Below are positions 49,547 to 58,664 of a stretch of DNA of 64,000 nucleotides, piece by piece. Position 1 is the stretch's first letter, and each line of letters opens with the position of its first letter. Both the position numbers and the translations under genes were made by a program. The notes beneath the pieces were generated by a model. The model was not told where the DNA came from. It ran no database searches and was given only the letters and a program-made list of their open reading frames with translations. The stretch comes from CAYQQQ01 sp964420125 (lineage in GTDB: Bacteria > Actinomycetota > Acidimicrobiia > Acidimicrobiales > Microtrichaceae): the NCBI GenBank assembly GCA_964420125.1, contig CAYQQQ010000008.1, positions 62,001 to 126,000 of the forward strand, given 5' to 3'.

Positions 49547-49550
49547 CCTC

Positions 49551-49576
49551 GGAGCCCCCGCCGCGGCGGGGGCTCC
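49551..49576 (+). terminator. Hairpin after tRNA-Val
   Basis: A perfect 26-nt palindrome: GGAGCCCCCGCC (49551-49562) with GGCGGGGGCTCC (49565-49576). No U-tract. Confidence 0.7.
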
Positions 49577-49624
49577 GTCAGCTCCGGGTCCGGGTCGGCC
49601 CCGAGGTCGGGCGATCAGGGAGTG

Positions 49625-52018
49625 CTACGGCGCCGGCGTGTTGGCGTAGGGGGCGAAGTCCCGGCAGGGTTGGCCGCGGAGACCGGGGCACGGCGGGAGC
49701 GCCGCAGGGTAGTCCCGGATCTCGTCGGTGGCCGGCAGCACCAGCCGTGACGGTGCAGCTGCGAAGGTCCCGACGTCGAAGGTCGCGCCTTGCTGACCCG
49801 GAGCCAGGATGTAGCTCCACCGAGGACGGTCGCCGCCAGGGGTGTGCACCGAGAGCCGGATCCGGCTCCCCGCGCGCAGCACGTGGGCGAAGGGGAAGAC
49901 CTCGACCCTCGCTTCGGTGAACTCGCCGACCGGCATGTCCTCGGCATCCTCCTCGTAGCCGGTGTGGGTGGGCCACAGCTCGGTGGCCTCGTCCGCAGTG
50001 GCCCGCATGCTCCCGCGCAGCACGCCGGCCTGGATGAACACCTCCTTGCCGTCGGGTCGAACCTCCGACAGGGTGACGCCGATGTCGGCCTCCGGGGTGC
50101 TCGATCGGATCCACAGGTCGGCCGACGCCGGCCCGGCGAGGGCGAGGTCGTCCTCCAGCGGCGCGGAGAGGAACACTGCGGCGCTGCCGGCTGGCTCCTG
50201 GTCCCACACGTAGGCCGGCAGCGCCGTGAACGCGTCGTCGACCTTGTCGCCCGGCAGGGTGACCTTCTTCGCCAGCGAGGCGTCGAAGCCGTACCTGATG
50301 GCTCGGATCCCCTCGCCGGTCGGCGTGTCGCTGCTCATGGTGCCATCGGCGTCCAGGTAGAACGCCGTGGGCTCGACATCGGCGGGTGGCCACTGGTCGA
50401 AGCGGTACTCGACGGTCCCGCCGGGGGCTCCGGGCTGGGTCGGGTCGCCGGCGCCGGACTCGAGGACCAGCCGCACCGGTGCCTCGGACTCGTAGGCGTC
50501 GCGTGCCTCGGCCGCGGTGGCGTACTCGGTGAAGCGCATGGGCTCCAGCGTCAGGTCGGCGCCGAAGACGTCCTTCATCAGCACGGGGGCGAGCAGACCG
50601 AACACCGGCGCCATCGAGGGCACCTGATCGGCGACGTAGAGGTCGAGGAACGCCTTCCACTCGGAGAGGTTCATCGGTGCGTAGCCGTCCCCGTGAGCGC
50701 CGTTCCACAGCGTGAAGCGCACCAGGGGTGAGCTGCCGAAGCGGTCCCACAGGTGGGCGAAGCGTCCTCCGGTCTGCTCGTCCTGGAACGCCCCGGTCAG
50801 GTACACCGGCACCTCGATGTCCTCGGCGAAGTCCGACACCTTGTACCAGTCGCCCAGCTCCCTCGGGTAGTGGCTGTAGGACAGCGCGCGTTCGGTGACG
50901 TCGACGTTCTGGCCTCGCAGGCCCTGGTTCTCGGCGCAGGTCGTGTCCCCGGCGTCGATGCGGGCCTGCTCCCAGCCCTGCCCGAGGGGCTTCGCCTTGT
51001 TCAGCACCTCCCGTGCCCAGCTGAGGGCGAACCCCTCGTTGAAGATCCCCCCGGGGGTGAGCAGTCCCCGCACCGTGTCGTCCATCACCGACAAGGGGGT
51101 GATGGCGGCGAGGTGCGGTGGCTGGGTCCGGGCCACGAAGAGCTGGCTGATGCCGGGGTAGGAGAGACCCACCATGCCGACCTTGCCGCCCTTGACCCAG
51201 TCCTGGGCGGCGACGGTCTCGATGACGTCGTAGCCGTCCAGCAACTGCGCCTGGTCGAAGTAGTCGTAGGCCCCACCCGAGCATCCGGTGCCCCGGACGT
51301 TGACCGCCACCACCGCGTAGCCCAGCGCCAGAGCGACGATGGAGCTGGGTTGTGCCGGCGTGTCGCACAGGAACGGCAGCATCGTGCAGGCCTGGCCTTC
51401 GGAGATCCCGAGCTCGGCGAGCTTGGTCGCGTTCTCCTTGGCGATGTTGCCCCCGGGCTTGGCGGGGTCGTAACCGGAGTACTCCACGACCGTCGGGTAG
51501 GGGCCCTGCTCCGGCGGACCGGGAAGGTAGACCGCCGCCGCCAGCGTCGTGCCGTCCCGGGTCTCGATGTAGGTGTAGCCGTGGGAGAGCACCTGGTCGT
51601 CGTAGAAGGACTGCGAGGGGGTGGAGGACTCCACGGAGGGCACGGTGAGCTCGTCGGTGGCCTGTGGGGGCGTCGCGGTGGTGGCAACCCGGTAGTCCCC
51701 GGGCTCCACCTCACGGAACACCAGCGCCCCGCGGTCGTCGGTGGTGCCGAGCGCCACGGGTGCGGTCCCGTCGTACAGCGCCATCTCGGTTGCTGGAGCG
51801 GCGCCCTGCACGGTGACCATCCCCACGCTCGGGCTGGCGCGGAACTCGGCGGCGGCGGCGTCGCCGGTCAGCACCGGTGCCGGCACGGTGGCGGCGACCG
51901 GCTCGCTGGCGGCCGCTTCCTTCGACGGCGCTCGGTCGCTCGAGCAGGCGCCTGCGCCCAGTGCGAGCACGAGCAGCACCGCGAGTGCGGTCCAGCTGTG
52001 GCGAGTGGTGTTCGTCAT
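49625..52018 (-). CDS. CocE/NonD (X-Pro dipeptidyl-peptidase S15) family lipoprotein hydrolase
   Basis: The 797-residue secreted serine hydrolase has a lipoprotein signal with lipobox GAGACSS at residues 21-27. The alpha/beta hydrolase core has its nucleophile in GLSYPGISQ, preceded by DGYDVIETVAAQDWV. The Asp (FLDLYVADQV region) and a His (WNGAHGDGY) may complete the triad. The C-terminal jelly-roll typical of X-Pro peptidases and cocaine esterase includes RIRLSVHTPGGDRP. It likely cleaves peptides or esters outside the membrane. GGGAGGGG lies upstream of ATG 52018. It carries a distinctive CPGLRGQPCRDF tail with two cysteines. Confidence 0.9.
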   Translation of the reverse strand: MTNTTRHSWTALAVLLVLALGAGACSSDRAPSKEAAASEPVAATVPAPVLTGDAAAAEFRASPSVGMVTVQGAAPATEMALYDGTAPVALGTTDDRGALVFREVEPGDYRVATTATPPQATDELTVPSVESSTPSQSFYDDQVLSHGYTYIETRDGTTLAAAVYLPGPPEQGPYPTVVEYSGYDPAKPGGNIAKENATKLAELGISEGQACTMLPFLCDTPAQPSSIVALALGYAVVAVNVRGTGCSGGAYDYFDQAQLLDGYDVIETVAAQDWVKGGKVGMVGLSYPGISQLFVARTQPPHLAAITPLSVMDDTVRGLLTPGGIFNEGFALSWAREVLNKAKPLGQGWEQARIDAGDTTCAENQGLRGQNVDVTERALSYSHYPRELGDWYKVSDFAEDIEVPVYLTGAFQDEQTGGRFAHLWDRFGSSPLVRFTLWNGAHGDGYAPMNLSEWKAFLDLYVADQVPSMAPVFGLLAPVLMKDVFGADLTLEPMRFTEYATAAEARDAYESEAPVRLVLESGAGDPTQPGAPGGTVEYRFDQWPPADVEPTAFYLDADGTMSSDTPTGEGIRAIRYGFDASLAKKVTLPGDKVDDAFTALPAYVWDQEPAGSAAVFLSAPLEDDLALAGPASADLWIRSSTPEADIGVTLSEVRPDGKEVFIQAGVLRGSMRATADEATELWPTHTGYEEDAEDMPVGEFTEARVEVFPFAHVLRAGSRIRLSVHTPGGDRPRWSYILAPGQQGATFDVGTFAAAPSRLVLPATDEIRDYPAALPPCPGLRGQPCRDFAPYANTPAP

Positions 52019-52100
52019 CGAAGGGGCCCCTCCCGTCGGCGAAGACCTGAATCTTGTTCACCGGAGACGGCAGGTGCAAGAAAGGTGGGAGGATGTGCCC

Positions 52101-53057
52101 ATGGCCGATGATCCTGCGACCAGCGGGGGCGCTCCAGTGGAGCTCGGGGGTCCCGACCCCGACGACGCCCGTTTCGTCTACGAGGAGCTCTCGCTCCTCC
52201 ACGAGAACTGCCTCGAGCACGACCTGCCCTGGGACGGCACCGCCGAGGTCGAACGGGTCCGCCACGACACCTCCTCCGGGGACTCGCTGTCGGCGTTGCG
52301 GTGGGGCAGCGGTGAGGTCCAGGTGGTGCTGCTGCACGGCTCGGCGCAGAACGCGCACACCTGGGACACGGTGGCCCTCGCCCTCCGACCGGCTGCGGTG
52401 CTGGCCGTGGACCTGCCCGGCCACGGCCGAAGCAGCTGGCGGGAGGATGCCGCCTACGACCCCCACACCAACGCCGAGGCGGTGATCGAGATGATGGACG
52501 GCGTGGTCGGCTCGCCGGTCCTGCTCGTGGGGATGTCGCTGGGTGGCCTCACGGCCACTCGGGTGGCGGCGCTGCGCCCCGATCTCGTGGAGGCCCTAGC
52601 GGTGGTCGACGTCACGCCCGGGGTGACTCGTGACAAGGCCAAGGAGATCCACGAGTTCATCGCCGGACCGCAGAGCTTCGACAGCTTCCGGGAGATCTTC
52701 GAGCGAACGGTGGTGTTCAACCCCACCCGCAGCGCCTCCTCCCTGCGTCGCGGCATCCTGCACAACGCGCACCGCAGCTCGGAGGGGACCTGGGAGTGGA
52801 ACTACGACCGCCGTCTCCCGACCTCGGGGAGGTTCCCCAGCCCCGAGGAGCTCTGGGGGGACGTCGAGACGACCACGATGCCGTACCTCCTGGTGCGCGG
52901 GGCGGACAGCCCGATCGTCGACGACGACGACGCGGCCGAGCTGCTGCGGCGTCGACCGGACGCCCAGGTGGTGGTGGTGGAGGAAGCAGGCCACTCGGTG
53001 CAGGGGGACCAGCCGCTGGTGCTCGCCGACCTGCTGCACCGGCACAGGACCCGGTGA
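52101..53057 (+). CDS. Alpha/beta-fold hydrolase
   Basis: The 318-residue protein has oxyanion motif LLHGSAQNAHTW, nucleophile elbow GMSLGG, Asp in VRGADSPIV and His in EAGHSVQGD, so the triad is complete. It belongs to a broad esterase/hydrolase group; substrate unknown. ATG 52101 follows GGGAGG at 8 nt. The gene starts 82 nt from the divergent CocE gene and is followed within 4 nt by the GNAT fusion, so it may share that operon. Confidence 0.88.
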   Translation: MADDPATSGGAPVELGGPDPDDARFVYEELSLLHENCLEHDLPWDGTAEVERVRHDTSSGDSLSALRWGSGEVQVVLLHGSAQNAHTWDTVALALRPAAVLAVDLPGHGRSSWREDAAYDPHTNAEAVIEMMDGVVGSPVLLVGMSLGGLTATRVAALRPDLVEALAVVDVTPGVTRDKAKEIHEFIAGPQSFDSFREIFERTVVFNPTRSASSLRRGILHNAHRSSEGTWEWNYDRRLPTSGRFPSPEELWGDVETTTMPYLLVRGADSPIVDDDDAAELLRRRPDAQVVVVEEAGHSVQGDQPLVLADLLHRHRTR

Positions 53058-53060
53058 GCG

Positions 53061-55784
53061 ATGTCGTCCCGGGCCGAGGGCTCCGGAGAGGTGGGCGAGG
53101 GCGCGAACGGATCCACGTACCCCTCGTCCTGGGAGGCCGACGTCGTGCTGCGCGACGGCCACACGGTGCGGATCAGGCCGATCGGCGCCGATGACCGGGA
53201 CCGCCTGGTGCGCTTCCACGAACGCCAGTCGCCGGAGTCGATCTACTTCCGCTACTTCTCGCCGCGGCCACGGCTGTCGGGTTCGGACCTGGAGCACTTC
53301 ACCAACCTCGACCACCACGATCGGGTGGCGTTCGTCGCCGTGCTGGACGACGAGATCGTCGGCGTCGCCCGCTACGAGCGGTACCGCGGCACACCGACCG
53401 CCGAGGTCGCCTTCTTCGTCGACGACCAGCACCAGGGTCGGGGTCTGGCCACGGTGCTGCTGGAGTTCCTGGTCGCTGCGGCTCGCCACCGGGGCATCGC
53501 CCGCTTCACCGCCAGCACGTTGCCGAACAACCGCAAGATGCTGGCGGTCTTCGCCGCTGCAGGGTTCGAGGTGTCCTCAGAGCTGAGCGACGGCGTGGTG
53601 CACGTCGCGTTCGACATCCACCCCACCGACGAGTCGGTGCGGCTGTCGGAGCGGCGACAGCGGGAGGCGGAAGCGGCCTCGGTGCGGCGCTTGGTGCGCC
53701 CTGCGTCGGTGGCGGTGATCGGCGTCGAGCAGGCCGGTGACCTTGGGTGGATCGTGCTCGAGAGCGTCGCGCACCACGGCTACCTGGGCCGGCTCCTGGC
53801 TGTGTCGCCGGGGGTGCAGGTCCCGGCCGCCGTGGACACGGTCTCCTCGGTGGGCGAGCTCCCCGACGGCGTGGACCTGGCCGTGGTGGCGTCGCCGGCA
53901 GAGGAGGTCCCGGAGGTCGTCGAGGCCTGCGGTGAACGGGGCATCGGCGCGGTGGTGGTGCTCTCATCCGGCTTCGCGGAGCGGGGCCTCGATGGTGCCG
54001 CCCTCCAGTGGCGCCTCGTCGAGGTGGCTCGGCGGCACGGGATCCGGGTGCTGGGGCCCAACTGCCTCGGGTTGGTGAACACGGATCCCGAAGTGCGGCT
54101 CCACGCCACCATCGCCGAAGGCGCACCGCCGCAGGGTCGGGTGGCCGTCCTGTCGGAGTCGGGCACGCTGGCCGCCGCCATCGTCGACCACGCAGCGGGC
54201 ACCCGGCTGGGGATCTCCACCTTCGTGGCCGCCGGCAACCCCGCCGATGTGGGCGCGGCAGACCTCCTCAGCTACTGGGCCGACGACGATGCCACCGTCG
54301 GCGTGCTCCTCTACCTGAGATCCTCCGGGTTGCCCCCCAGGCTGGTGCGCGCGGCACGGACCGCGTCGATGTCCAAGCCGGTGGCCGTGCTGGGCCACGT
54401 GCTGGTGGGCGGCGACGGTGCGGAGCGCTCCGAGGCGCATCGGCGGATCCAGGCGCTGACGCGTCAGACCGGGGTGATCGACGTCGGCACCCTGGAGCAG
54501 CTCTTCGACATCGGACGGATCCTGTCCGACCAACCGGCGCCGGGCGGACCCGGGGTCGCCGTCGTCGGCAACTCCGACGGCGCCGTGGCGATCGCGGCGG
54601 ACGCCTGCCGGGGGGCGGGCCTCGCCGTGGTGGACCCCATCGGATCCCCAGGTGCCGGTGGCGATGCGCTCCTGCACAACCCGGTGGACCTCACGATGGC
54701 CGCCACGGCGGCGGACTACTCACGGGCCCTGGCGCTGGTGACCGCCGACCCCCGGGTGAGCTCCGTGATCGTGGTGCACGCACCGCTGCTGGGCCAGCCG
54801 GCCGACGACGTGGCCGAGGCCGTGGCCGCAGCATCAGAGGCGGCACCGGAGGTGTGCTTCGCCGCCGTCGTCCTCGCGGTGGCGGACTCGCCGCGGCTCG
54901 TGGCGGGGACCGGTCGGGGCGTGCCGGCCTTCCGCTTCCCGGAGCACGCTGCACGCGCGATGGGCCGATTGGCGGACTACCGGCGCTGGCGCACGCGCAT
55001 CCGGTCCCACGGTTCCATGGATCCGTCGGGTTGCGATGTCGACGGGGCCCACGCCGTGGTCGATCGGGCGCTGGGGCGTCGAGGCATCTCGGTCGAGGGC
55101 TCCGATGGCGTCCCGGCCGACGACGCTGCGATGGCGGAGCTCACCCTGTCGGAACAGGAGGAGCTGCTCGCCTGCTACGGGGTTGACGTCGCGCCGCGTG
55201 CCACGGCGGCCGACCTGGATGAAGCGATCGAGGTGGCGGGTCGCCTCGGATGGCCCGTCGTGCTCAAGGCCGACCGTCGGGATCGCTCCACCCGCTCCGC
55301 AGCCTCCGGAGTGGTCATCGACCTCGCCGACGATGCCGACCTGACGTCGTCCTGGGAGCGCGTGCACGCAGTGCTCGGTGACGCCATGCACCCCGTGGTG
55401 GTGCAGCGGTTCATCGAGCGCGGGGTGGACGCGTGCGTGGTGCTGCGCCGACAGCTCGACGGTGCTGCCACGGTCGAGGTGGGTCTCGGCGGGCCCGTGT
55501 CCGCCTACGATGAACCGGCGCTCGGGATACTTCCGCTCACGCTGGGCGATGCCCAGACGCTCGTGTCCAGCTCCGCGCTGGGAAGAGCCCTCAGCGATCC
55601 GCTCGACCGGGTGCCGATCGTGGGCCTGGTGCACCGGCTCGCGGCGATGTTCGACGAGGTCGAGCAGCTGAGCGAGCTCGAAGCCGACCCGGTCGTGGCC
55701 TCGACATCCGGCGCCTGGGTGGCAGACGTCAGGCTGGTGCTGCGGCCGGCAGAGACCGAGCTCGAGGTGCGGAGGCTGGCATGA
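53061..55784 (+). CDS. GNAT acetyltransferase fused to NDP-forming acyl-CoA synthetase-like protein (Pat-type)
   Basis: The 907-residue fusion resembles the protein-lysine acetyltransferases that silence acyl-CoA synthetases. The N-terminal GNAT domain (about 25-195) has the acetyl-CoA loop QHQGRGLATVLL. Then come a CoA-binding Rossmann domain (about 210-330), a succinyl-CoA-ligase-like domain (VLSESGTLAAAI; GNPADVGAADLL; GNSDGAVAIAADA, where active synthetases have a catalytic-loop His), and a C-terminal ATP-grasp-like region (about 690-905). The GNAT domain is N-terminal, as in several actinobacteria, opposite to E. coli PatZ. Next to it is an AMP-forming acyl-CoA ligase, a plausible target. 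Confidence 0.85.
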   Translation: MSSRAEGSGEVGEGANGSTYPSSWEADVVLRDGHTVRIRPIGADDRDRLVRFHERQSPESIYFRYFSPRPRLSGSDLEHFTNLDHHDRVAFVAVLDDEIVGVARYERYRGTPTAEVAFFVDDQHQGRGLATVLLEFLVAAARHRGIARFTASTLPNNRKMLAVFAAAGFEVSSELSDGVVHVAFDIHPTDESVRLSERRQREAEAASVRRLVRPASVAVIGVEQAGDLGWIVLESVAHHGYLGRLLAVSPGVQVPAAVDTVSSVGELPDGVDLAVVASPAEEVPEVVEACGERGIGAVVVLSSGFAERGLDGAALQWRLVEVARRHGIRVLGPNCLGLVNTDPEVRLHATIAEGAPPQGRVAVLSESGTLAAAIVDHAAGTRLGISTFVAAGNPADVGAADLLSYWADDDATVGVLLYLRSSGLPPRLVRAARTASMSKPVAVLGHVLVGGDGAERSEAHRRIQALTRQTGVIDVGTLEQLFDIGRILSDQPAPGGPGVAVVGNSDGAVAIAADACRGAGLAVVDPIGSPGAGGDALLHNPVDLTMAATAADYSRALALVTADPRVSSVIVVHAPLLGQPADDVAEAVAAASEAAPEVCFAAVVLAVADSPRLVAGTGRGVPAFRFPEHAARAMGRLADYRRWRTRIRSHGSMDPSGCDVDGAHAVVDRALGRRGISVEGSDGVPADDAAMAELTLSEQEELLACYGVDVAPRATAADLDEAIEVAGRLGWPVVLKADRRDRSTRSAASGVVIDLADDADLTSSWERVHAVLGDAMHPVVVQRFIERGVDACVVLRRQLDGAATVEVGLGGPVSAYDEPALGILPLTLGDAQTLVSSSALGRALSDPLDRVPIVGLVHRLAAMFDEVEQLSELEADPVVASTSGAWVADVRLVLRPAETELEVRRLA

Positions 55785-55796
55785 GGGGGGCTGGAC

Positions 55797-57398
55797 GTGG
55801 ACCTCGGTGAGCTGGGTCGAACCGTGCGCACGCTGGGGCGTGCGGGGCTGTTGGCGCCGACGCGCCCGGAGCGACTCCTCCGCGCCGCCCTCGGCGCCAG
55901 GTACTGGGGGTTCAACTACGCGGGTGGGTTCGCCTCGGCCGCAGGTCGGTTCGGCTCCCGACCCTGTGTGATCGACGACCGCGGCCAGCTCACCTGGAGT
56001 GAGGTGGACCGGCGCTCCGACGCCGTCGCCAACGCGCTCCACGATCGCGGCGTGCAGAGCGGCGACGTGGTCGGGTTGCTCAGCAGGAACCACCGTGGAT
56101 TCGTGGAGTCCACGGCTGCACTGGCCAAGCTCGGAGCCGTCACGCTCTACCTGAACACCTCGGTGGCCGGACCGCAGCTGCGCGACGTGCTGCGGCGCGA
56201 GCGCGCCTCGGCGCTGCTGTACGACCAGGAGTACGAGTCGCTCCTGGGGGACGACCTCGGCATCACGACGCGCATCCAGACCTGGACGGACGATCCCGAG
56301 GCCACCGGAGGGGATCCCACGCTCGACGCCCTGGTGGCTGGCGCTCCGTCGGCCGCTCGACCTGCGGCACCGGGTCGGCCGGGGCGTTCGGTGATCCTCA
56401 CCAGCGGCACCACGGGAACCCCGAAGGGGGCGCCAAGGGACCAGGTGACGGGGCTGGCGACGCTGGTGGCGATGCTGGATCGCATCCCGTACCACCAGGG
56501 TGACACCGTGGTGCTGGCCGCTCCGATGTTCCACTCGTGGGGATTCACCAACATGAGCCTCGGCTTGGTGCTGGGAACCTCGATGGTCCTGCGTCGCCGA
56601 TTCGAGCCCGAGACGGTGCTGCGCGACGTCGCCCGGCACCGCGCCGAGGTGCTGGTCGCGGTGCCGGTGATGCTGCAGCGGATCCTCGAGCTGCCCCGAA
56701 AGGTCCGACGTCGCTACGACACCTCGTCGTTGCGGGTCGTCCCGCTCAGCGGCTCGGCCATCCCCGGTGACCTGGCCACCCGTTGGATGGACGCCTTCGG
56801 GGACAACCTCTACAACCTGTACGGCTCCACCGAGGTGGGCTGGGCGACGATCGCCACGCCCGAGGACCTCCGAGCGGATCCGGCCACGGCGGGACGTCCG
56901 CCGCTCGACACGGTGGTGCGGCTGCTCGACGGAGTGGGTCGGGAGGTGCCGTGCGGAGCGGAGGGGAGGATCTTCGTGGGCAGCGAGCTGCTCTTCGAGG
57001 GCTACACCGGAGGTGGCGGCAAGGAGGTGGTCGACGGCTTGATGAGCACCGGCGACACGGGTTGGTTCGACGAGTCCGGTCGGCTGCACGTCAGCGGACG
57101 TGACGACGAGATGATCGTCTCCGGTGGGGAGAACGTGTTCCCCCGCGAGGTCGAGGACCTCCTGAGCAGCCGTGACGACGTGCGCGAGGCCGCGGTGATC
57201 GGGGTGGGCGACCACGAGTTCGGCCAGCGCCTGAAGGCCTTCGTGGTGCTGCAGCCGGGTGTGCATCTCGACGAGGGCGTGCTGGAGGCGTTCGTGCGCG
57301 ACAACCTCGCCCGCTTCAAGGTGCCCCGAGAGGTGGTGTTCCTCGAGGAGCTCCCGCGCAACGCCACGGGGAAGGTGCTCAAGCGCGAGCTGTCGTGA
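55797..57398 (+). CDS. Acyl-CoA synthetase (AMP-forming ligase)
   Basis: Activates a fatty or other carboxylic acid with ATP and CoA. The 533-residue protein has P-loop-like TSGTTGTPKGAPR, the adenine motif YGSTEVGWA, Asp in STGDTGW, hinge GRDDEMIVSGGENVFP and C-terminal Lys in NATGKVLKREL. The substrate is probably a medium or long acyl chain given similar enzymes with MFHSWGF. GTG 55797 begins 12 nt after the acetyltransferase fusion, suggesting co-transcription and perhaps post-translational control by it. It is convergent with the acyl-CoA dehydrogenase. Confidence 0.93.
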   Translation: MDLGELGRTVRTLGRAGLLAPTRPERLLRAALGARYWGFNYAGGFASAAGRFGSRPCVIDDRGQLTWSEVDRRSDAVANALHDRGVQSGDVVGLLSRNHRGFVESTAALAKLGAVTLYLNTSVAGPQLRDVLRRERASALLYDQEYESLLGDDLGITTRIQTWTDDPEATGGDPTLDALVAGAPSAARPAAPGRPGRSVILTSGTTGTPKGAPRDQVTGLATLVAMLDRIPYHQGDTVVLAAPMFHSWGFTNMSLGLVLGTSMVLRRRFEPETVLRDVARHRAEVLVAVPVMLQRILELPRKVRRRYDTSSLRVVPLSGSAIPGDLATRWMDAFGDNLYNLYGSTEVGWATIATPEDLRADPATAGRPPLDTVVRLLDGVGREVPCGAEGRIFVGSELLFEGYTGGGGKEVVDGLMSTGDTGWFDESGRLHVSGRDDEMIVSGGENVFPREVEDLLSSRDDVREAAVIGVGDHEFGQRLKAFVVLQPGVHLDEGVLEAFVRDNLARFKVPREVVFLEELPRNATGKVLKRELS

Positions 57399-57448
57399 CC
57401 AGCCAGGCCGTGCCGGGCCTCACGCTCTGCATCGCCGGCGCACCGTGA

Positions 57449-58570
57449 TCATCTGCGTGGTTCCCGAGGCAACCCAAGGATGCGCTCGCCGACGATGTTG
57501 CGCAGGATCTGGGTGGTGCCGCCCATCAGCGTGTAGGCCGGCGCATAGCAGATGCCCCGAGCGACGCGCCCCCAGAGCAGGGCTTCCGGTCCGGCCACCC
57601 TGGTGCAGAACTGCGCCACGTCCTGCTCGTGCTCGGTGCACCAGGTCTTCGTGACCGCCGACCACCCGGGAGGCGCCTCGCCCAGCACCTCCCGCAGCAC
57701 CATGTGCCGTCCGATCAGGTACGCCGACTCCAGGCGGGCCGCCTCCTGGCGCAGGAGGGGGTCGGGTGGTGGGGACTGCGACAGCTGGCGCCGGGCGTCG
57801 AGGTACAGCCGTCGGTTCGAGACCAGTCGGTCGATGCCGCCGCGCTCGTGCTCCATCTGGCGCATCACCTGCCGGAAGCTGCCGTTCTCGGTCCCCACGA
57901 GGTGTTCCGCAGGCACCACGACGTCGTCGAAGCGGACCTCGCAGAAGTGCTCGTTGCCGGTGGCATCCGCGATGCGGCGCACCTCGATGCCCGGGCTCGT
58001 CATGTCGACGACCAGCTCCGAGAGCCCGGCGTGGGCCGGGGCGTCAGGGTCGGTGCGGACGATGAGGTAGCACCAGTCGGCCTCGGCTGCGCCGGAGGTC
58101 CACACCTTCGCGCCGCGGACCACCCAGTCTCCGGAGCCATCGAGGGCGGCCCGGGTTCGGATGGACGCCACGTCGGAGCCGGCGTCGGGCTCGCTCATGC
58201 CGATGCACCAGGCCGACGAGCCGTCCACGATGGCGGGGAGCCAGCGCTCCCTCTGTTCGTCGGTGCCGTACTGCAGCAGGGTCGGCCCGATCTGGCGGTC
58301 GGCGAACCACGACGTGGCGACCGGCGCCCCGTTGGCGATGAGGGCTTCGATCACGACGAAGCGCTCCAGTGCGCTGCGCCCGTGGCCTCCCCAGCGAGTC
58401 GGCCAGGTCATGCCCAACCAGCCACGCCGCCCCAGCTCGAGCGACAGCGCCCGCGACGTGCCGACCAACCACGAGTCCTCCCTGACGGGGAGTCCTCTCG
58501 TGGACTCCATCGCCAGAGCGGTCGCTTCTTCGGCCAGGGCGGTGAGCTCGGGTGGGAGGTGGAAGTCCAT
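57449..58570 (-). CDS. Acyl-CoA dehydrogenase
   Basis: FAD flavoenzyme of 373 residues making an alpha,beta-enoyl-CoA. It has the N-terminal helical domain, WCIGMSEPDAGSDVAS and KVWTSGAAEADWC around the FAD/substrate site, and the C-terminal bundle ending in TLMGGTTQILRNIVGERILGLP. The usual catalytic Glu position in the last helices is not obvious, as in some actinobacterial steroid- or branched-chain-type enzymes. ATG 58570 is chosen; the frame extends further upstream but with non-coding character and would overlap the neighbour's promoter. Confidence 0.9.
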   Translation of the reverse strand: MDFHLPPELTALAEEATALAMESTRGLPVREDSWLVGTSRALSLELGRRGWLGMTWPTRWGGHGRSALERFVVIEALIANGAPVATSWFADRQIGPTLLQYGTDEQRERWLPAIVDGSSAWCIGMSEPDAGSDVASIRTRAALDGSGDWVVRGAKVWTSGAAEADWCYLIVRTDPDAPAHAGLSELVVDMTSPGIEVRRIADATGNEHFCEVRFDDVVVPAEHLVGTENGSFRQVMRQMEHERGGIDRLVSNRRLYLDARRQLSQSPPPDPLLRQEAARLESAYLIGRHMVLREVLGEAPPGWSAVTKTWCTEHEQDVAQFCTRVAGPEALLWGRVARGICYAPAYTLMGGTTQILRNIVGERILGLPREPRR

Positions 58571-58664
58571 GTCGGGTCCCGCCCTCCGACGGGTCTGCGG
58601 TGGTGGGGTGCCGGCAGGGTCCGGTCGCCACGGCCATCCTGCCAGTCCGGCTACGGTCGGCTCC

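Noticed and set aside
54834..57266. 810-residue minus-strand frame opposite the acetyltransferase fusion and ligase
   Set aside because: Shadow frame; both plus-strand proteins have full domain motifs.
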